43,322 nucleotides of DNA from Clostridia bacterium (GTDB lineage: Bacteria > Bacillota > Clostridia > Acetivibrionales > DSM-27016): contig JAOAIJ010000003.1 of NCBI GenBank assembly GCA_026414765.1, positions 1-43,322 of the forward strand, read 5' to 3'. The translations under genes and the position numbers were made by a program. Below the pieces are notes generated by a model. It did no database searches. It worked only from the letters and a program-made list of their open reading frames with translations, and was not told the origin of the DNA. Shown in pieces: positions 8,041-16,819 of this stretch (position 1 is its first letter; every line of letters begins with the position of its first letter).

Positions 8041-8223
8041 TTCAAACACTCCTTTGTCAATTATATATTAGCTATTTTAGCATACTACAATTTGTTAAGT
8101 TTTTATCATAATAATTTTACCAGATTTATCTTCAAAATCAAGCCTAATTTTAAAATTAACGCACTATACCTGCTAAATCAACCTCTTACAGTATCTGATT
8201 TTTGCTGCAAGTTTATTTAATAT

Positions 8224-8628
8224 TTACTTCTTACCACTGTTTAATGCATTCTCAACAGCTTCCAGTATAACCCTGCTGCTATTTGAAGCACCCGAAATGA
8301 TATCAACATCCAAAGACTGTTTATCCAGCACTTTTTGAATTATCACCTCTGCCGGTCCGCCCTTGCCATTTTTATGCTTAACCAACTCTATATCCTCAAT
8401 TCTGTGATCTTTTACAGTAACTTTTACTTCTACGTTTATAAACTCGACATCACACACGCCTGTATAAATACCATCATTGACTTTACTCAAATCAACTTTT
8501 TCTATCTTTATTTTGTTAACATTTTCCTTATAACTCCTTACTGAGGCTATATACCTCGCACCAAAAACTGCGCCTCCCAGAATTACAATCACTACTGCCA
8601 GAATAATTATTCTCTTGATATTTGACAT
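8224..8628 (-). CDS. FMN-binding domain protein, membrane-anchored
   Basis: 134 residues. After KR, residues about 6-24 form one hydrophobic segment, then an extracytoplasmic FMN-binding domain (PF04205 type). The characteristic end of the domain is DIISGASNSSRVILEAVENAL, where the usual Ser/Thr-Gly-Ala-Ser/Thr receives covalently bound FMN in RnfG/NqrC proteins; here it reads SGASNSS, so the acceptor is plausibly retained. YTGVCDVEFINVEVKVTV is the typical first strand. ATG at 8628 follows AGGGGTGC; a longer frame to 8712 lacks such support. Likely a small extracytoplasmic electron-transfer protein; no Rnf or Nqr genes adjoin. Confidence 0.82.
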   Translation of the reverse strand: MSNIKRIIILAVVIVILGGAVFGARYIASVRSYKENVNKIKIEKVDLSKVNDGIYTGVCDVEFINVEVKVTVKDHRIEDIELVKHKNGKGGPAEVIIQKVLDKQSLDVDIISGASNSSRVILEAVENALNSGKK

Positions 8629-8795
8629 TAAAAGCACCCCTAGTTTAAGTATATTAATATGTTGAACACAAGCACTATTGTCAGTTCTGATATATGTCAA
8701 CATATTTCTCAAATTATATCAGAATGTACCTTTTTTTCATAGTTGGAATTGCATTTTAAATGCTATTATGGTATATTTTATTTTGATTGTGCAGA

Positions 8796-8840
8796 ATTAC
8801 TCAGTACGCATATGATAATAATCTTCCGCCTCTGAGTAAT
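8796..8840. repeat. Inverted repeat in the pfp upstream region
   Basis: ATTACTCAG (8796-8804) is exactly complementary to CTGAGTAAT (8832-8840), with 27 bases between. It is inside the 306-bp region between the FMN-binding gene and pfp and could be an operator or leader stem. The rest of this region is A/T-rich; the pfp SD is AAGGAGGT just before its start. Confidence 0.45.
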
Positions 8841-8934
8841 CAAAAACAAGCAAATTTACATAATTATATTGAATTAAGAATTTAAAATTCTCAATTCTCA
8901 TTATTAATTTTAATAAACTAAGGAGGTACTCGAA

Positions 8935-10182
8935 ATGGCAGAATTAAAGGGTGCTGCTATATTTGGTCAGTCAGGTGGACCAACATCAGTTATTAACGCC
9001 AGTGCAGCAGGTGTTATTCAAGAAGCTCTAAAACAGGGATGCATTACAAAGGTTTACGGTGCAGCTCACGGTATCAAGGGTGTTCTTACAGAACAGTTCT
9101 ATGATATGAGCCAGGAAGATTCATATGAATTGGATTTATTAAAGACAACTCCTTCATCAGCTCTTGGTTCAGTACGTTACAAGCTTAAGAAAGCTGAAGA
9201 AGATGAAACTGATTATAAGAAACTCTTGGAAATTTTCAAGAAATATGATATCAGATATTTCTTCTATAATGGTGGAAATGATTCCATGGATACTTGCAAC
9301 AAAGTCAGCAAATATATGCAAAAAGCTGGTTATGAGTGCAGAGTAATGGGTGTTCCTAAAACAATAGACAACGATCTTTGGGGAACTGATCACTGCCCTG
9401 GTTACGGAAGTGCGGCAAAATACGTTGCTACTTCTACAATGGAAGTTTACCATGATGCAAGAGTTTATGATACAGGAATGATAACCATTCTTGAAGTTAT
9501 GGGAAGAAACGCAGGCTGGTTGACAGCAGCTACAGCTTTAGCTGCACATAAAGGAAACGGACCTGACCTTATATACTTGCCTGAGCTTCCTTTCGATATG
9601 GACAAATTCCTTGAAGATGCATCTGCAATCTATAAGAAAAACGGTAAGGTTATAGTTGCCGTATCAGAAGGTATTAAGGATAAAGACGGAAAATATATTT
9701 CAGAATACGGTTCAAACCTTGCACAATCAAAGGATTCTTTCGGACATGCTCAGCTTGGTGGTCTCGCAGCTACTCTTGCAGCTATCGTAAAAGAAAAAAC
9801 CGGTGCCAAGGTTCGTGGAATCGAATTCAGCCTGTTGCAAAGATGCGCAGCTCATGTTGGTTCATTAACCGATGTTAACGAATCCTACATGGCAGGTCAA
9901 ATGGCTGTTAAATATGCAGTAGAAGGTATTACTGACATGATGGTTGCTTTCGAAAGAGCAGCCGGTCCTGAGTACAAATGCAGTATAAAGCTTATCAACC
10001 TTACTGATGTTGCAAATACTGAAAAGAAAATACCAAGAGAGTGGATAAATGAAGCAGGAAACGGACTTAATGAGAACTTTATAAACTATGCACTTCCGTT
10101 AATCCAGGGTGAATCTCAGCCACCTTTGGAAGATGGATTGCCAAGATTCGCTAAGTTAAAGAAGGTTCTTGCTACAAAATAA
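8935..10182 (+). CDS. pfp: Pyrophosphate-dependent 6-phosphofructokinase
   Basis: 415 residues. Phosphorylates fructose 6-phosphate, most likely with PPi and so reversibly. The N-terminal donor loop is GQSGGPTSVINAS. Two diagnostic positions favour PPi over ATP: GGNDSMDT near residue 113 has Asp where ATP enzymes have the second Gly of GDGS, and PKTIDND near 142 has Lys where ATP enzymes have Gly (PGTIDND). MGRNAGW and the EGI loop complete the active site. The start ATG follows AAGGAGGT. Monocistronic with its own terminator; PPi-linked glycolysis is well known in cellulolytic clostridia, consistent with the proposed organism. Confidence 0.94.
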   Translation: MAELKGAAIFGQSGGPTSVINASAAGVIQEALKQGCITKVYGAAHGIKGVLTEQFYDMSQEDSYELDLLKTTPSSALGSVRYKLKKAEEDETDYKKLLEIFKKYDIRYFFYNGGNDSMDTCNKVSKYMQKAGYECRVMGVPKTIDNDLWGTDHCPGYGSAAKYVATSTMEVYHDARVYDTGMITILEVMGRNAGWLTAATALAAHKGNGPDLIYLPELPFDMDKFLEDASAIYKKNGKVIVAVSEGIKDKDGKYISEYGSNLAQSKDSFGHAQLGGLAATLAAIVKEKTGAKVRGIEFSLLQRCAAHVGSLTDVNESYMAGQMAVKYAVEGITDMMVAFERAAGPEYKCSIKLINLTDVANTEKKIPREWINEAGNGLNENFINYALPLIQGESQPPLEDGLPRFAKLKKVLATK

Positions 10183-10204
10183 TTCTATATTTAAAGGATA
10201 TACA

Positions 10205-10232
10205 AAAAGGGAGTAGTTGATTACTCCCTTTT
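10205..10232 (+). terminator. Terminator after pfp
   Basis: AAAAGGGAGTA and TACTCCCTTTT form an 11-bp stem around a 6-base loop, about 20 bases after the pfp stop and just before the end of the convergent zinc-ribbon gene. The A/T ends make it usable from both sides. Confidence 0.85.
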
Positions 10233-10247
10233 AATTTTACCGTATTC

Positions 10248-10604
10248 TTATGCCTTTTTTCCGCAATTCGGGCAATAAACTGCGGCTTCATCTATCTCTG
10301 ACATGCATCCTGAGCATTGCTTCAGATTTTTTATTTCAATTAACTTCAGTTTCTTTTCTTCAATACTTTTTTCAAGAGACACTATCTCGTCACATTTAAT
10401 ACTGATTTCGGCTTCAACCGCCTTACCTGAATTGTAGCCGTCAAATACCGATTTCCCTATATCGAACATAATATTTTTGATTTTATCTTCATCAGATTTT
10501 ATTGCCAGATTAATCTTTGTTGCCTCTAAAAAATCACTTGATGCTCTAACCGCCGTTCTTGTGGCATCCTTAAACTTCTGCCGGAAATTTTCTACTAATG
10601 ACAT
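10248..10604 (-). CDS. Small zinc-ribbon protein with coiled-coil body
   Basis: 118 residues. Residues 1-90 are charged and helical (LVENFRQKFKDATRTAVRAS, then an E/K-rich stretch likely to form a coiled coil). The C-terminus is a four-Cys zinc ribbon, CSGCMSEIDEAAVYCPNCGKK. This layout is common in Firmicute proteins of unknown function; the ribbon suggests protein or nucleic-acid contact. ATG at 10604 is used because AAAGGAG lies directly upstream of it; an ATG at 10622 would place that SD inside the gene. No operon partner. Function not known. Confidence 0.75.
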   Translation of the reverse strand: MSLVENFRQKFKDATRTAVRASSDFLEATKINLAIKSDEDKIKNIMFDIGKSVFDGYNSGKAVEAEISIKCDEIVSLEKSIEEKKLKLIEIKNLKQCSGCMSEIDEAAVYCPNCGKKA

Positions 10605-10742
10605 GTGCTTTTCTCCTTTCATAATACAGACCGGTGTGATAATCTATCTCTCAACATACAACCCGGTTGAACTTTATTCCTTTATTCTACATTTTATTAT
10701 ATTTTCCTTTTAAAAGCTCATTATTTTTCATATTTTTTTTGA

Positions 10743-10772
10743 TTGACAATATAATTTGGAATAAATTATACT
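10743..10772 (+). promoter_or_regulatory. Candidate sigma-A promoter for pflB
   Basis: TTGACA at 10743-10748 and TATACT at 10767-10772 are separated by 18 bases, close to consensus. Initiation near 10780 would place the riboswitch aptamer some 35 bases into the transcript. Confidence 0.65.
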
Positions 10773-10815
10773 ATATATAGTGTTGTAAAATACATTACCA
10801 ACAAAATATATTAAT

Positions 10816-10915
10816 CCATACAACTGGCGGAAGTGGAGTTTACCACAGGGAGTATGGTATGTAGCCTGAACGATTATGTTTCAAAAGCGACATTGAATTT
10901 GCCGACCGCCTGGGC
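10816..10915 (+). promoter_or_regulatory. ZTP/ZMP riboswitch (pfl motif) aptamer
   Basis: The aptamer has the two conserved parts of the pfl-motif RNA. In the 5' part, CCATAC (10816-10821) pairs with GTATGG (10852-10857), enclosing CTGGCGGAA, the hairpin GTGG-AGTTTA-CCAC and AGGGAGT. The 3' part is GCCGACCGCCTGGGC, ending at 10915. The motif was named for its frequent place upstream of pyruvate formate-lyase genes, and pflB follows here. It senses ZTP/ZMP, signals of 10-formyltetrahydrofolate shortage, and so links formate supply to one-carbon demand. Identified by eye from the conserved core; a covariance search would confirm it. Confidence 0.88.
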
Positions 10916-10944
10916 TTTATCATATTTGCCTGGGTGGTTTTATT
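10906..10944 (+). terminator. Riboswitch expression-platform terminator
   Basis: CCGCCTGGGC (10906-10915), the conserved 3' core of the aptamer, can pair over all 10 positions, including three G-U pairs, with GCCTGGGTGG (10928-10937), followed at once by TTTTATTATTT. Ligand binding and terminator formation therefore compete for the same bases, implying that ligand prevents termination and switches pflB on. Confidence 0.8.
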
Positions 10945-11008
10945 ATTTGAATAAAGGGTAAATATGAATTGAAAAAATTATCACCGGTTTTACAAGGGGG
11001 TTTTATCA

Positions 11009-13243
11009 ATGTTTGAAAAGGCCTGGAATGGATTTATACCTGGAAACTGGCAAGAAACTATCGATGTTCAGGATTTTATAAGTAAAAATTTCTCATCTTA
11101 TGACGGTAATGAAGATTTCCTTATGGATTCAAGTGTCCGGACAAAAAAGCTCTGGAGCAGGTGTAAAAAGCTTCTTCGCGATGAATACCTTAAGGGCGGA
11201 GTTCTGAATGTAGATACGAAAACAATCTCAAATATAACAAGTCACATACCCGGTTATATTGATGAAAGATATGAAGTTATAAAAGGTCTTCAGACGGATA
11301 AACCTCTAAAAAGAGCTGTCATACCTTATGGGGGCATAAGGATGGCAAAGCAGGCTTGCGAAGAATATAACTTCACTCTCTCCCAAAGAACGGAGGAGAT
11401 TTTTGAAAAACACAGAAAAACCCACAATGACGGGGTATTCAGCGCATACACCCATGAAATGCGGAATGCCAGAAAAAGTGGTGTTATTACCGGATTGCCC
11501 GATGCATATGGACGTGGAAGAATTATCGGAGATTACCGGAGAGTTGCGCTTTATGGTGTAAGTAAACTCATAGAAGAAAAGAAAATGGATCTAGATAATC
11601 TTCTTAATACGGGAATGTCAGAAGAAATCATACGTTTGCGGGAAGAAGTTACAGAGCAGATAAATTCACTAAACGAGCTTATAGCTATGGCTTCATCCTA
11701 TGGCTGTGATATATCACGCCCGGCAGAAAATGCACAGGAAGCCATTCAGTGGACATATTTTGCTTTCTTAGGATCCATTAAGGAAACGAATGGAGCAGCT
11801 AATTCACTTGGCAGAGTCAACACCTTTTTTGATATATATATTACGAGGGATCTGGATAATGGAATACTCACGGAAGCCGAAGCCCAGGAGCTCATTGATC
11901 AGTTTGTAATAAAGCTCCGGCTGGTAAGACACCTTCGCACACCGGAGTATAATGAGTTATTTGCCGGAGACCCTGTATGGGTAACAGAGTCATTGGGTGG
12001 GATGTGTGGAGATGGCAGACATATGGTTACCAAAACCTCATACCGTTTTCTGCAAACTCTGTTCAACCTTGGTCCTGCACCTGAGCCCAATCTGACAATA
12101 CTCTGGTCCGAAAAGCTCCCTCACAGCTTTAAAACGTTTTGTGCAAAAGTTTCCATGGTCACCAGTGCTATCCAGTATGAAAATGATGATATAATGAGAC
12201 CGGATTTTGGTGATGATTACGGCATTTCCTGCTGTGTATCGGCAATGCGTATCGGTAAAGACATGCAATATTTCGGTGCACGCTGCAACCTGCCAAAACT
12301 TCTCCTTCTGGCATTAAACGGCGGGAGGGATGAGATAACCGGAGAGCAGGTAGGCCCTGAATTCGAGCCCTATACTGAAGATTATCTTGACTATAAAAAA
12401 GTGCTTGCAAAATACCAGTATATGCAGAAGTGGCTGACTAAGCTCTATGTAAATACCATGAATGTAATTCATTTCATGCATGACAAATATGCTTATGAAC
12501 GCCTCATGATGGCCTTGCATGATACAAAGGTCGAAAGGCTTATGGCTTTCGGTATAGCAGGACTTTCAGTCCTTGTAGATTCCTTAAGTGCAATCAAATA
12601 TACTTATGTCAGAGCGATAAGGGATGAAAGAGGACTCATTACAGATTTCGAAATAAAAGGTCATTTTCCTCAATTCGGTAATGATGATGAAAGAGTGGAC
12701 AGTATAGCAGTAGATATTGTAAAAGGCTTTTACAACGACCTGAAAAGGTATGGCACTTATAGGAATGCAAAACATACACTTTCTGTTCTTACAATTACAT
12801 CTAATGTTGTTTATGGAAAGAAAACAGGCTCTACGCCGGATGGCAGAAAAAAGGGTGAGCCTTTCGCACCCGGTGCCAACCCTATGCATGGGCGTGATAA
12901 AATGGGTGCGCTTGCAGCACTGAATTCGGTTGCAAAAATCCCGTATGAATACTGCAAAGACGGCGTATCGCTCACACTGACACTTATCCCGAGAGCTTTA
13001 GGAAAGGACACGAAGTCCAGGCTTAATAATCTCGCTGCACTCCTGGACGGTTATTTTGTGCAGGGAGGGCACCACATAAATATAAATGTACTAGAAAGAG
13101 TAGTGCTTGAAAAGGCAATGGAAGACCCTTATAACTACCCTCAGCTTACTATCAGGGTTTCAGGCTATGCTGTGAACTTTATCAGGCTGACGCCCCAGCA
13201 GCAGAAAGAAGTTATTGCCCGGACTTTCCATAATGCCATGTAA
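11009..13243 (+). CDS. pflB: Formate C-acetyltransferase (pyruvate formate-lyase)
   Basis: 744 residues, normal length for a PflB-type glycyl radical enzyme. It converts pyruvate and CoA to acetyl-CoA and formate in the cytoplasm under anaerobic conditions. The adjacent catalytic cysteines are in GISCCVSAM near residue 407, and the glycyl radical site is RVSGYAVNF near residue 719. ATG at 11009 follows CAAGGGGG. It is transcribed alone: terminators precede and follow it and no activating enzyme (pflA) adjoins, so the radical SAM activase must be encoded elsewhere. Control by the ZTP riboswitch points to a role in supplying formate for one-carbon metabolism. Confidence 0.97.
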   Translation: MFEKAWNGFIPGNWQETIDVQDFISKNFSSYDGNEDFLMDSSVRTKKLWSRCKKLLRDEYLKGGVLNVDTKTISNITSHIPGYIDERYEVIKGLQTDKPLKRAVIPYGGIRMAKQACEEYNFTLSQRTEEIFEKHRKTHNDGVFSAYTHEMRNARKSGVITGLPDAYGRGRIIGDYRRVALYGVSKLIEEKKMDLDNLLNTGMSEEIIRLREEVTEQINSLNELIAMASSYGCDISRPAENAQEAIQWTYFAFLGSIKETNGAANSLGRVNTFFDIYITRDLDNGILTEAEAQELIDQFVIKLRLVRHLRTPEYNELFAGDPVWVTESLGGMCGDGRHMVTKTSYRFLQTLFNLGPAPEPNLTILWSEKLPHSFKTFCAKVSMVTSAIQYENDDIMRPDFGDDYGISCCVSAMRIGKDMQYFGARCNLPKLLLLALNGGRDEITGEQVGPEFEPYTEDYLDYKKVLAKYQYMQKWLTKLYVNTMNVIHFMHDKYAYERLMMALHDTKVERLMAFGIAGLSVLVDSLSAIKYTYVRAIRDERGLITDFEIKGHFPQFGNDDERVDSIAVDIVKGFYNDLKRYGTYRNAKHTLSVLTITSNVVYGKKTGSTPDGRKKGEPFAPGANPMHGRDKMGALAALNSVAKIPYEYCKDGVSLTLTLIPRALGKDTKSRLNNLAALLDGYFVQGGHHININVLERVVLEKAMEDPYNYPQLTIRVSGYAVNFIRLTPQQQKEVIARTFHNAM

Positions 13244-13252
13244 TAACTGAAG

Positions 13253-13287
13253 AGGACAAAACTATCTTTTAAAAACGGTTTTGTCCT
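13253..13287 (+). terminator. Terminator after pflB
   Basis: AGGACAAAAC (13253-13262) pairs with GTTTTGTCCT (13278-13287), followed by TTTATATAAT. It begins 10 bases after the pflB stop and may also serve the convergent acetyltransferase gene. Confidence 0.85.
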
Positions 13288-13316
13288 TTTATATAATCTT
13301 ATCTTTACCTACTGTG

Positions 13317-13826
13317 TCAATCACACGGAGCACGCAAAATCTTCTGATAGTAAACCAGATCCAGCAGTTTTCCAAACTTGCTGCCCACCTCTTTGAAGCA
13401 GGCACACCTCATATAGCCGTTTTTTTCAAAAAGCCTTATACTGCTGTTGTTTTCTCCGCATATACCTGCTATAAGGACATGTATAGCATTCCGCTTCGCC
13501 AATGTTTCTATATGCCTTACAGCCAAACTACCTATTCCCTTGCCTGTATATCCGTTTTTCAGATATACCGTAACCTCTGCAGAAATATTATAAGCTTCCC
13601 TTTTCCTGAATTGGGTTAGTATGCAATATCCGCATATTTCAGAATCATTTATTATTACAAAAGCCTTATACTTTGGATTTTCAAAGAATACAAGGTCTCT
13701 CATCCCGGCTTTATCCAACGGCTTTATATGAAAAGTGGCAGTTGAGTTGAGAACATAATAATTATAAATGTCCAATACAGCATCAAGATGTTCTTCTTTT
13801 ATCTCTTCAAATACTACTGCCTGCAT
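13317..13826 (-). CDS. GNAT-family N-acetyltransferase (phosphinothricin acetyltransferase-like)
   Basis: 169 residues with the fold order of PAT/MnaT-type GNAT enzymes: an N-terminal EEHLDAVLDIYNYYVLNSTA segment, EVTVYLKNGYTGKGIGSLA (beta4 and the acetyl-CoA pyrophosphate loop) and NNSSIRLFEKNGYMRC (motif B). The CoA loop is GYTGKGIG, slightly off the usual Q/R-x-x-G-x-G/A. Transfers acetyl from acetyl-CoA to an amine, possibly a herbicide-like amino acid analogue or methionine derivative; substrate not predictable. ATG at 13826 follows GGGGGTAAC. Probably co-transcribed with the flavin reductase upstream, 66 bases away. Confidence 0.83.
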   Translation of the reverse strand: MQAVVFEEIKEEHLDAVLDIYNYYVLNSTATFHIKPLDKAGMRDLVFFENPKYKAFVIINDSEICGYCILTQFRKREAYNISAEVTVYLKNGYTGKGIGSLAVRHIETLAKRNAIHVLIAGICGENNSSIRLFEKNGYMRCACFKEVGSKFGKLLDLVYYQKILRAPCD

Positions 13827-13892
13827 TTTTGTTACCCCCTGACTTATTACGGAAACACAGGGCAGCCTGCAAGTGCCCCTACACTTTATTAC

Positions 13893-14471
13893 TTATTTTC
13901 TTTTCTTTTTCTTTTTCATTACCGAATATCCGAATTTGCCCAATACTTTGTGCAGAGTCCAGTATTCTCCATGTGAATAGCATATTAAGTCTGCCTTGCC
14001 CAAGTGCATTTTCCCCTTTTCATCCATTAACCCTTCATCTACGTTTACTGCTACAATTTCACCTAAAAACATATCGTGAGAACCCAGCTCTATCACATTT
14101 TTCACTACACACTCAATATTAACCGGACTTTCTTTTATAAGTGGCACACTGACCTTTGAAGCTTTTTCCGGTGTCAGCTTTGCAGCCTCAAACTTATCAA
14201 CGTCCCTACCGGATTTCACACCGCAATAGTCAGTAGCAAAAGCAAGTTTTCTACTTGTAAGGTTTATAACAAACTCACCTGTTTCTTTAATCATAGGGTA
14301 TGAGTATCTTTCCTTCCGTACGGATATCGATACCATGGGTGGCTCTGAATTTATAGTACCAACCCATGCCAGAGTAATAATATTGTTTCTTCCCTGTTTG
14401 TCTGAACACGTTACCATTACAGCAGGAACCGGATTCAGGATGGTTGAGGGTTTCCATATTTGTTTTGCCAT
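13893..14471 (-). CDS. Flavin reductase-like (flavoredoxin-type) FMN-binding protein
   Basis: 192 residues of the flavin reductase-like split-barrel family (PF01613). Typical features: KPSTILNPVPAVMVTCSD at the N-terminus, ITLAWVGTINSEPPMVSISV and GEFVINLTSRKLA, with a Lys-rich tail. These proteins bind FMN and carry electrons or reduce flavin with NAD(P)H; flavoredoxin homologues work as electron carriers in anaerobes. I use ATG at 14471 because the family begins AKQIWKP, though in-frame starts at 14483 and 14498 exist and no start has a strong SD. Confidence 0.85.
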   Translation of the reverse strand: MAKQIWKPSTILNPVPAVMVTCSDKQGRNNIITLAWVGTINSEPPMVSISVRKERYSYPMIKETGEFVINLTSRKLAFATDYCGVKSGRDVDKFEAAKLTPEKASKVSVPLIKESPVNIECVVKNVIELGSHDMFLGEIVAVNVDEGLMDEKGKMHLGKADLICYSHGEYWTLHKVLGKFGYSVMKKKKKRK

Positions 14472-14522
14472 AATAACCGCCATTCCGCCGCTGTGCACGG
14501 CATTAATTTAGTATAATTTATT

Positions 14523-14554
14523 AGCTTACCATACACAGCAAGAAATGGTAAGCT
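14523..14554 (-). terminator. Hairpin between the endonuclease III-like and flavin reductase genes
   Basis: AGCTTACCAT (14523-14532) pairs perfectly with ATGGTAAGCT (14545-14554). It lies just after the endonuclease III-like stop on the minus strand. The following bases are A/T-rich but without a long T run. Confidence 0.6.
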
Positions 14555-14569
14555 GTTAACTGTATTATC

Positions 14570-15238
14570 CTAATCACCTTTATCCTTGCAAAATATATTA
14601 ACCGGACACTCGTCGCACCTCGGGTTTTTATTAAGACAGTATTCTGCTCCTACCCCATCAATCTGCGCATGAAAGTCATTAAACAATTCTACATTATGCT
14701 CAAGATTATCCATAAAGAACTTCTGCATTTCTCCATAGCTGGTATTTTTATTAAAATACCCCAGTTTGCCAAATACCCTTCTTGTATAAGAATCCACAAC
14801 AAATATAGGCTTTTCAGCAGCATACAGGATGATACTATCTGCAGTTTCCTCACCTATACCATATAATGAAAGCAATTCTTTTCTCAGACTATACAAATCC
14901 TTATCGAAGAATTTGTTCAAATCACAATTGTAATTATCCATCAGGTAACTGCAAAACACCTTTAACTTTTTTGCTTTCTGTTTATAAAACCTTGTTGCCC
15001 TAATCAGATTTTCAAGCTTTCCGGTATCTATACTGGATATCTCATTGATGCTTAGTAAGCCTTCCGCTTTCAAATTATCAATTGCCGTAGTAACATTCTT
15101 CCATGATACAAATTGAGCCAGCAATGCCCCGATAATCATTTCAAATCCGGTCTCGGCCGGCCACCAATTCCTGTGACCATCCTTATTATACATCAAATCG
15201 TATATTTTAAGTAAATCACTATTGATTTTTTTATTCAC
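14570..15238 (-). CDS. Endonuclease III-related HhH-GPD DNA glycosylase
   Basis: 222 residues with the base-excision repair layout: helix-hairpin-helix at LLSLYGIGEETADSIILYA (near residue 128), the GPD-motif Asp in FVVDSYTRRVF (near 147), and a C-terminal [4Fe-4S] loop CLNKNPRCDECPVNIFC with the C-x6-C-x2-C-x5-C spacing of endonuclease III. Bifunctional Nth has Lys in the hairpin (GVGRKTA); here it is Glu (GIGEETA), so the enzyme is probably a monofunctional glycosylase of the EndoIII-related group (COG2231 type). GTG at 15238, with GGAGGG six bases upstream, is chosen; the frame extends to 15358 but without SD or homology. Confidence 0.87.
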   Translation of the reverse strand: MNKKINSDLLKIYDLMYNKDGHRNWWPAETGFEMIIGALLAQFVSWKNVTTAIDNLKAEGLLSINEISSIDTGKLENLIRATRFYKQKAKKLKVFCSYLMDNYNCDLNKFFDKDLYSLRKELLSLYGIGEETADSIILYAAEKPIFVVDSYTRRVFGKLGYFNKNTSYGEMQKFFMDNLEHNVELFNDFHAQIDGVGAEYCLNKNPRCDECPVNIFCKDKGD

Positions 15239-15497
15239 AGATAGCCCTCCATTTATATCTCTTATGTTTCTCCCCCTGCTTATCATACCCTGATCCATGG
15301 TATACCAACTCTTATACAAAAATAGCCCGCTGCTTGCAATAATTATCATACACAACAAACATCAAGTATTCAACCTTTCATTTGACAGTATTGCTATAAA
15401 GCAGCTTTTTCTCTATAATAATATCAAGAACTCTTTAAACGTATTATCTATTAATTAACAAAATTTGCACAAAAGAATAAATTAGGGGGTCATTCCA

Positions 15498-16784
15498 ATC
15501 AAGAAGCACTTTTCACTGCTCATTGTTGCAGCAATTATTGCATTATCTTTTCCTGCGTCAGCAACCGGAAAAAACGAATTGATTTTTAATGGAAAGCAGC
15601 TCTCTGTAAGCACAAATACGATTTCTGTAGACGAAGCAGAAATGGTACCTTTAAATACCATGGCTTATCTTACCGGTATAAATACTCGAATCAATCCAAA
15701 AGAGAAGACTGTTGTTTTAAAAAATAATAAAATTGATCTTGAAATAGAAATAGGAAGCAGTCATATGATAGTAAATGGCGAGGATGTAGATACAGGTATT
15801 GCTATTCCTTTAATAAACAATATTGTCTATATTCCAGCTGACTTTGTAGAAATAGCCTCCGGTGGAACAGTAACCTGGGATGGAAAGTCAAAAAGAATGG
15901 CTTCTGTTATTGACCCAGATTTATATTTACCTGATTCTGCATCGGATAATACAGCCAGTAAAACTCAGAAGTTAAGCATAAATATCAGTAAGTCTGCATT
16001 TATCGGTAATCTTGTACTGGTTAACAAATCCAATCCTGTATCCGATAAGTTTATACCTGACGGTCTCATAAGCGCACTTGATAAGAATAAGAAGTACCTA
16101 ATACCTTGCAAGACCTCCAGTGTTAAACTAAAAAAAGAAGCGATGGATGCTGCTGTAAACATGTTTAAAGCTGCAAATAACGCAAAGCTCAAAAATCTTA
16201 TAGTATCAAATGGTTACAGGTCATATGGCCTGCAAAGTTCTTACTACAACAAAAAAATCAATGCATATAAAAAGATTTATACTGCAAAGCAAGCTGTGGA
16301 AAAGGCCTCCTTGATAGTTGCTCCCCCGGGAAAAAGCGAGCATCAGACAGGATTGGCAATCGATGTCACTACAAAAAAAATGCTCAAATCCAAGCAAGGA
16401 TTAACTCAAGGTTTTTCATCCACACCAGAAGGCAAGTGGGTTAATCAAAACTCCTGGAAATATGGCTATATTGTACGCTATCAGGCGGATAAGACAAAAA
16501 TAACAGGTATAATATCCGAACCCTGGCACTTAAGGTATGTAGGTCTTCCACACTCGGAAATTATGAATAAGAAAAAAATGTGTCTTGAAGAATATCTGGA
16601 GTACATTGCTAAATCGGGTCATATTTCATTCAAAACTGTTTCCGGGTCTGAGTACGAGATATTCTATATAAATGTGCCTGCCTATATAGAAACACTATCC
16701 TTAATCTATACGGCCAAAGAGAAATATGATGTCTCTTCATATGGAAAGAGTGGTTTTATTATAACTAAAGCAGTAAAAAAATAG
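15498..16784 (+). CDS. VanY-type D-Ala-D-Ala carboxypeptidase with stalk domain, apparent ATC start
   Basis: About 428 residues. Signal peptide (KKHFSLLIVAAIIALSFPASA), then a copper amine oxidase N-terminal-like domain (residues about 30-150, with VPLNTMAYLTG and VYIPADFVEIASGG), a linker and a VanY peptidase domain: SEHQTGLAIDV near 279 (zinc His and Asp) and EPWHLRYVG near 340 (catalytic Glu and zinc His). It should trim D-Ala from peptidoglycan stems outside the membrane. The signal peptide lies upstream of the first ordinary start (TTG at 15579). In that frame a TAG precedes AGGGGG, and 8 bases after the SD stands ATC, followed by AAG AAG, so ATC at 15498 is the only well-placed initiator. 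No ATG, GTG, TTG or CTG is available there. Confidence 0.85.
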   Translation: MKKHFSLLIVAAIIALSFPASATGKNELIFNGKQLSVSTNTISVDEAEMVPLNTMAYLTGINTRINPKEKTVVLKNNKIDLEIEIGSSHMIVNGEDVDTGIAIPLINNIVYIPADFVEIASGGTVTWDGKSKRMASVIDPDLYLPDSASDNTASKTQKLSINISKSAFIGNLVLVNKSNPVSDKFIPDGLISALDKNKKYLIPCKTSSVKLKKEAMDAAVNMFKAANNAKLKNLIVSNGYRSYGLQSSYYNKKINAYKKIYTAKQAVEKASLIVAPPGKSEHQTGLAIDVTTKKMLKSKQGLTQGFSSTPEGKWVNQNSWKYGYIVRYQADKTKITGIISEPWHLRYVGLPHSEIMNKKKMCLEEYLEYIAKSGHISFKTVSGSEYEIFYINVPAYIETLSLIYTAKEKYDVSSYGKSGFIITKAVKK

Positions 16785-16806
16785 GATGTGACTCCACATC
16801 CTATTT
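16779..16806. terminator. Bidirectional terminator between the VanY gene and ABC permease
   Basis: AAATAGGATGTG (16779-16790) and CACATCCTATTT (16795-16806) pair perfectly over 12 bp around ACTC. The stem begins in the last codons of the carboxypeptidase gene and is followed or preceded by A/T tracts on both strands; the ABC permease ends 14 bases further on. Confidence 0.85.
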
Positions 16807-16819
16807 CACACCTATATCA

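Noticed and set aside
12038-13011. Minus-strand open frames inside pflB
   Set aside because: Antisense shadows of a full-length, motif-complete glycyl radical enzyme.
15579-15581. TTG 15579 as the start of the VanY-type gene
   Set aside because: It would remove the whole signal peptide and has no SD; the frame clearly continues upstream to ATC 15498.
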